The translations under genes were made by a program, and so were the position numbers. Below, one piece after another: positions 61,628 to 64,000 of a stretch of 64,000 bases of DNA (the first letter of the stretch is position 1; each line of letters opens with the position of its first letter). Source of the stretch: Metabacillus idriensis (GTDB lineage Bacteria > Bacillota > Bacilli > Bacillales > Bacillaceae). The DNA lies in NCBI RefSeq assembly GCF_009674765.1, contig NZ_WKKF01000003.1:124001-188000 (forward strand), in the 5' to 3' direction. A model generated the notes under the pieces. It had not been told where the DNA came from, made no database searches, and saw nothing but the letters and a program-made list of their open reading frames with translations.

Positions 61628-62029
61628 TCAGCCCTTAAAAAAGTTCTGTTTCTTCTTCATCATATCCAGCTCCTGCGGAATAAGCAGCTTTGATAACGGG
61701 GTGTCCGGATTTAATATGATCCCTGTTTGTCCATCTATCTGGTTAAGCACTTCTTGAAAAGATACAGCAATGGCTGTACTGTTTTTGAACATTTTCTCAA
61801 TTGGAAATTTTGAAGAAAAGACAGGCAATAGCTTCCGGGTTTTCTTCTCCATTATCTGAACCTGCTTCAGCGAAAATTCATCTTGTCGATCGGCATTTAG
61901 TTCACTTGTTTGCTTTTTAATCAGCCAAATTGTACTTTTCCCGAGTATTTCGTAAAAGTCAGCTATTTTATCGCTGTTACTCATGGCATCAATCAAAGCT
62001 TTTTCTAAGGTGTTGAATGGATTGCTCAT
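61628..62029 (-). CDS. SseB N-terminal domain protein
   Basis: A 133-residue cytoplasmic protein of the SseB family: NPFNTLEKALIDAMSN at the start, KLLPVFSSKFPIEKMF in the middle and GIILNPDTPLSKLLIPQEL near the end. The ATG overlaps the stop of the preceding gene (ATGA). SseB domains occur next to type VII effectors and other toxin loci in Firmicutes and actinobacteria. The role is unknown, possibly chaperone or accessory. Confidence 0.78.
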   Translation of the reverse strand: MSNPFNTLEKALIDAMSNSDKIADFYEILGKSTIWLIKKQTSELNADRQDEFSLKQVQIMEKKTRKLLPVFSSKFPIEKMFKNSTAIAVSFQEVLNQIDGQTGIILNPDTPLSKLLIPQELDMMKKKQNFFKG

Positions 62030-62430
62030 TTTTCTCCGAATCCTAAAATCGGGCTCTTTTTCTCTGAGATGTTTACTTCTGCAAAATCAACGGTTTTTAT
62101 ATACTCATATTTTCCGAGTGATGAAAATCCAAGTTCATCCACTGTATTTGGATCAATGGATTTCAAGATGACTGTTTGAGCTGCCTCATTGACGCCTTCT
62201 ACAATAAATTCCCGGCCTTTATAAATGGCATAAGGTTTATACTCATAGGCATTCTCTAATTCAGATTGAGCAATTTCTTTAATGAAAATGTTCTTCTTCA
62301 ATCCTGCTGCCTGAAATCCCGCTCCTTGAGCTGCTTTGTCACGCGTGCGCAAAGTGACCTTTCCGCTTCCTTCAGGGATGATTGAATACTCTTTCCCTTT
62401 ATAGATGCCGTATTCTCCTTTTTTAATCAT
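62026..62430 (-). CDS. Probable immunity protein of the toxin module
   Basis: A 134-residue protein directly downstream of the toxin gene (8-bp overlap, ATGATTAA). It has an internal repeat: YGIYKGKEYSII near residue 7 and YAIYKGREFIVEG near residue 67. No signal peptide. Position, size and the repeat fit an immunity protein that binds the cognate toxin. Family not recognised; evidence is contextual. Confidence 0.6.
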   Translation of the reverse strand: MIKKGEYGIYKGKEYSIIPEGSGKVTLRTRDKAAQGAGFQAAGLKKNIFIKEIAQSELENAYEYKPYAIYKGREFIVEGVNEAAQTVILKSIDPNTVDELGFSSLGKYEYIKTVDFAEVNISEKKSPILGFGEK

Positions 62431-63739
62431 GACTGTTTAACTCCTCTATACTGTAAAATCTTTGATCATATTTATCATAGATTCCAACCAGTTCTTCTAC
62501 GCCATCTTTGAAAACGTAGATTTCACCGGCGCTTGGTCTCGCGTTATTTCCATAAACCGTTTCAAACTCAGGGACAATCTTACCATTTTCAGCCGCTGTA
62601 AATCCATGCCCAGTTTGAGGATAGCTGATATATTCATTAGGCTTTGCTGCATGAGGGCTATTAAACTCTTCTGCATATGGGATCTTTAGACGTTCGCTTT
62701 GTTCTGTTGTAAATCGGATCACAGCGTATTCTTTGTCAGGTGAAAACGGTGTGTTCGGATAGTCCATCCGCAAGGAATTGTACATATCTGCAGACGATGT
62801 AATGTCTCTGACATCATCCATCTTCGCTATGCATCCGCCGACGTCTGTAAGTTGACCAGATAAATACAGCGCTAGCTTATCCTGGTCAATGACCTTCTGT
62901 AATACGGTTGAACTATTGACAGCCGGTACAGCTTCGCGGACTTGATGCATTTTGTCCAATTCCTCAGGCGTTAAATCCTTGTAATATTGGGCTTGAAGGG
63001 TTAAGAATTCGTCCTTTGAAAGCCCCGCTTCATCAAGCACCAAATCAATCTCCGCTGCAAACCCTTTTCCCTGCGAAAGCTTTGAATAATCAAAACTCGT
63101 ATCCACCCCGTGAGTCGCAACTTTCGGATTAGAGGATGTCCCATCTGGCACTTTTGTCAGCTTCGCAGCTTTTCCAAGCTTATCAATTCCCTTGCCTCCG
63201 AGAATCCCAAGTCCAATAGAGACGACTCCATATGTAAAGAATTCCGTACGACTGTATACATCACCATTTATTACTTTTGTTTCCCAGGCTTCGGAGAGCG
63301 TGTTCCACATGGATTCAAGGGTTTCAAGGGGGTGAATGATGGCATCCCACATGGCTTCATATGTTTCCCATTCTGTAAGGGATACGAGCCCGTCCCAGGC
63401 ATCTGTAAGCCCATTTTTAGCACCATCCCACAGACCGGAGAAAAAACCGCCCCAGCCCGAAGAAGCAGACGATTTGGCGGCCTCATCTGCTTCTCTCATG
63501 CCATTTGCGGTGTTTTCAATTAATGTTTTTGCATCTTGCGTCAGTGTATGAAACCGATTAACGAGATGACGGATCTCTTCCTGAAGATCAAGAGCCCTGT
63601 CTACACGTGCAACAGAGGTAAAGCGCAGTCTGGCAGATTCCCAGTTTAGCAGATCAAGTGCATCTCCCGTATAAGAACGCGATTGCTCAATGCGCTGTGC
63701 GAAATCTTCAAGTTCTTCCGGTCTAATTTTAATTTCCAT
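62423..63739 (-). CDS. Type VII secretion polymorphic toxin (WXG/LXG-like N-terminus)
   Basis: A 438-residue effector. Residues 1-95 form a helical WXG100/LXG-like targeting region (EDFAQRIEQSRSYTGDALDLLNWESARLRF). Residues about 90-190 include a GW-rich stretch (SGWGGFFSGLWDGAKNGL) and a hydrophobic pre-toxin segment, SRTEFFTYGVVSIGLGILGGKGIDKL, as found in LXG toxins. The toxic domain (about 240-438) begins near DLTPEELDKMHQVREAVP and includes LTDVGGCIAKMDDVRDI and YPNTPFSPDKEYAVIRF. Its class could not be named with confidence. AAGGAGAGG precedes the ATG. Partner genes flank it on both sides. Confidence 0.75.
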   Translation of the reverse strand: MEIKIRPEELEDFAQRIEQSRSYTGDALDLLNWESARLRFTSVARVDRALDLQEEIRHLVNRFHTLTQDAKTLIENTANGMREADEAAKSSASSGWGGFFSGLWDGAKNGLTDAWDGLVSLTEWETYEAMWDAIIHPLETLESMWNTLSEAWETKVINGDVYSRTEFFTYGVVSIGLGILGGKGIDKLGKAAKLTKVPDGTSSNPKVATHGVDTSFDYSKLSQGKGFAAEIDLVLDEAGLSKDEFLTLQAQYYKDLTPEELDKMHQVREAVPAVNSSTVLQKVIDQDKLALYLSGQLTDVGGCIAKMDDVRDITSSADMYNSLRMDYPNTPFSPDKEYAVIRFTTEQSERLKIPYAEEFNSPHAAKPNEYISYPQTGHGFTAAENGKIVPEFETVYGNNARPSAGEIYVFKDGVEELVGIYDKYDQRFYSIEELNSHD

Positions 63740-63787
63740 ATGCGGTCTACCTCTCCTTTATCCCTTAAAACCAATTGCAGCGCTGTA

Positions 63788-64000
63788 TCAGGCTAAGCCA
63801 GCAGCCAGCTCTCTAAGCCTTCCGATTTCATTTCTAAGTTCCTGAAAAAGCTCATCCTTCATTTCGTATATATGATGATAAGTGACACGAATGTCATCTC
63901 TAATACTTTCATAGGCTAATTTTGTCTGTCCCGTCCATTCATCTGCATACTGCTGATGAAGGTTATGAAAATGATAAACGCCGTCATCAAACGTACCCAT
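63788..64000 (-). CDS. WXG-like partner protein of the toxin, truncated by the window edge
   Basis: The last 70 residues of a small helical protein. EWTGQTKLAYESIRDDI has the W-x-G turn of WXG100-type proteins (ESAT-6-like, DUF5082/YwqH group). The remaining helix is acidic and basic in turn. The gene begins at or beyond the right edge; the ATG at 64000 may be internal. In Bacillus such genes (YwqH/YwqI types) precede LXG toxins and help their secretion. Confidence 0.55.
   Translation of the reverse strand: MGTFDDGVYHFHNLHQQYADEWTGQTKLAYESIRDDIRVTYHHIYEMKDELFQELRNEIGRLRELAAGLA

Noticed and set aside
63110-63523. 137-codon plus-strand frame opposite the toxin gene
   Set aside because: Antisense shadow; the minus-strand toxin has a coherent domain layout and ribosome site.
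1-64000. CRISPR arrays, insertion sequences, tRNA or rRNA genes
   Set aside because: No regularly spaced repeats, transposase frames, cloverleaf-like blocks or rRNA motifs were seen.

Overview
The window comes from a low-GC, Gram-positive, Bacillus-like member of the Bacillaceae. Nearly every gene has a strong Bacillus ribosome binding site (AGGAGG type). The core genes are those of that group: a HemAT oxygen sensor, the LiaIHFSR envelope-stress module, a YhjBC symporter pair, YfmR, CstA with its small partner, a KinB-type histidine kinase, a YwcBA-type acetate permease pair, YfiBC and SinR. No rRNA, tRNA, CRISPR array, insertion sequence or phage integrase was seen.

Layout. Positions 1-5100 hold HemAT and the lia operon. 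Positions 5300-21800 are housekeeping and transport: a solute symporter pair, a GNAT enzyme, an SDR enzyme, the ABC-F protein YfmR, a dicarboxylate transporter, a secreted nuclease, a nuclease-helicase fusion, CstA/YbdD and a sporulation-type kinase. Positions 21800-33200 carry an acetate permease pair, a niacin-type MFS transporter, a DJ-1 family protein, the YfiBC ABC exporter and an alanine/glycine symporter. Positions 32400-38200 form a glycerol-3-phosphate uptake operon (glpP-ugpC-ugpA-ugpE-ugpB-GDPD). Its antiterminator gene glpP is frameshifted, and a terminator-like leader hairpin lies just upstream. Positions 38500-40700 hold a frameshifted aldo-keto reductase and a split ThrE-type exporter.

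Positions 40895-58320 are a visibly AT-rich exopolysaccharide (EPS) island on the minus strand. In transcription order it encodes a beta-helix protein, an NAD-dependent epimerase, a membrane-anchored beta-helix paralogue, a Wzz-type modulator, a BY-kinase homologue with degraded ATP-binding motifs, flippase, polymerase/ligase, glycosyltransferase, priming phosphoglycosyl transferase, GNAT, FemAB-like transferase, DegT aminotransferase, UDP-sugar 4,6-dehydratase, a second glycosyltransferase, a DUF218 protein, an acyltransferase and finally SinR. SinR-box dyads of the form TTCTTTATAAAGAAC lie before the epimerase gene (three) and before the Wzz gene (one perfect copy). The likely circuit is an EPS operon that carries its own repressor as the last gene, with no sinI beside it.

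Positions 58479-64000 hold a large TPR protein fused to a dynamin-like P-loop domain with eroded G motifs. After it comes a type VII secretion toxin module, running off the right edge: an SseB-domain protein, a probable immunity protein, a polymorphic toxin with a WXG/LXG-like N-terminus, and a truncated WXG-like partner.

The best candidates for something undescribed are the SinR-terminated EPS operon with its pseudokinase and paired beta-helix proteins, and the TPR/dynamin-like protein next to the toxin module.
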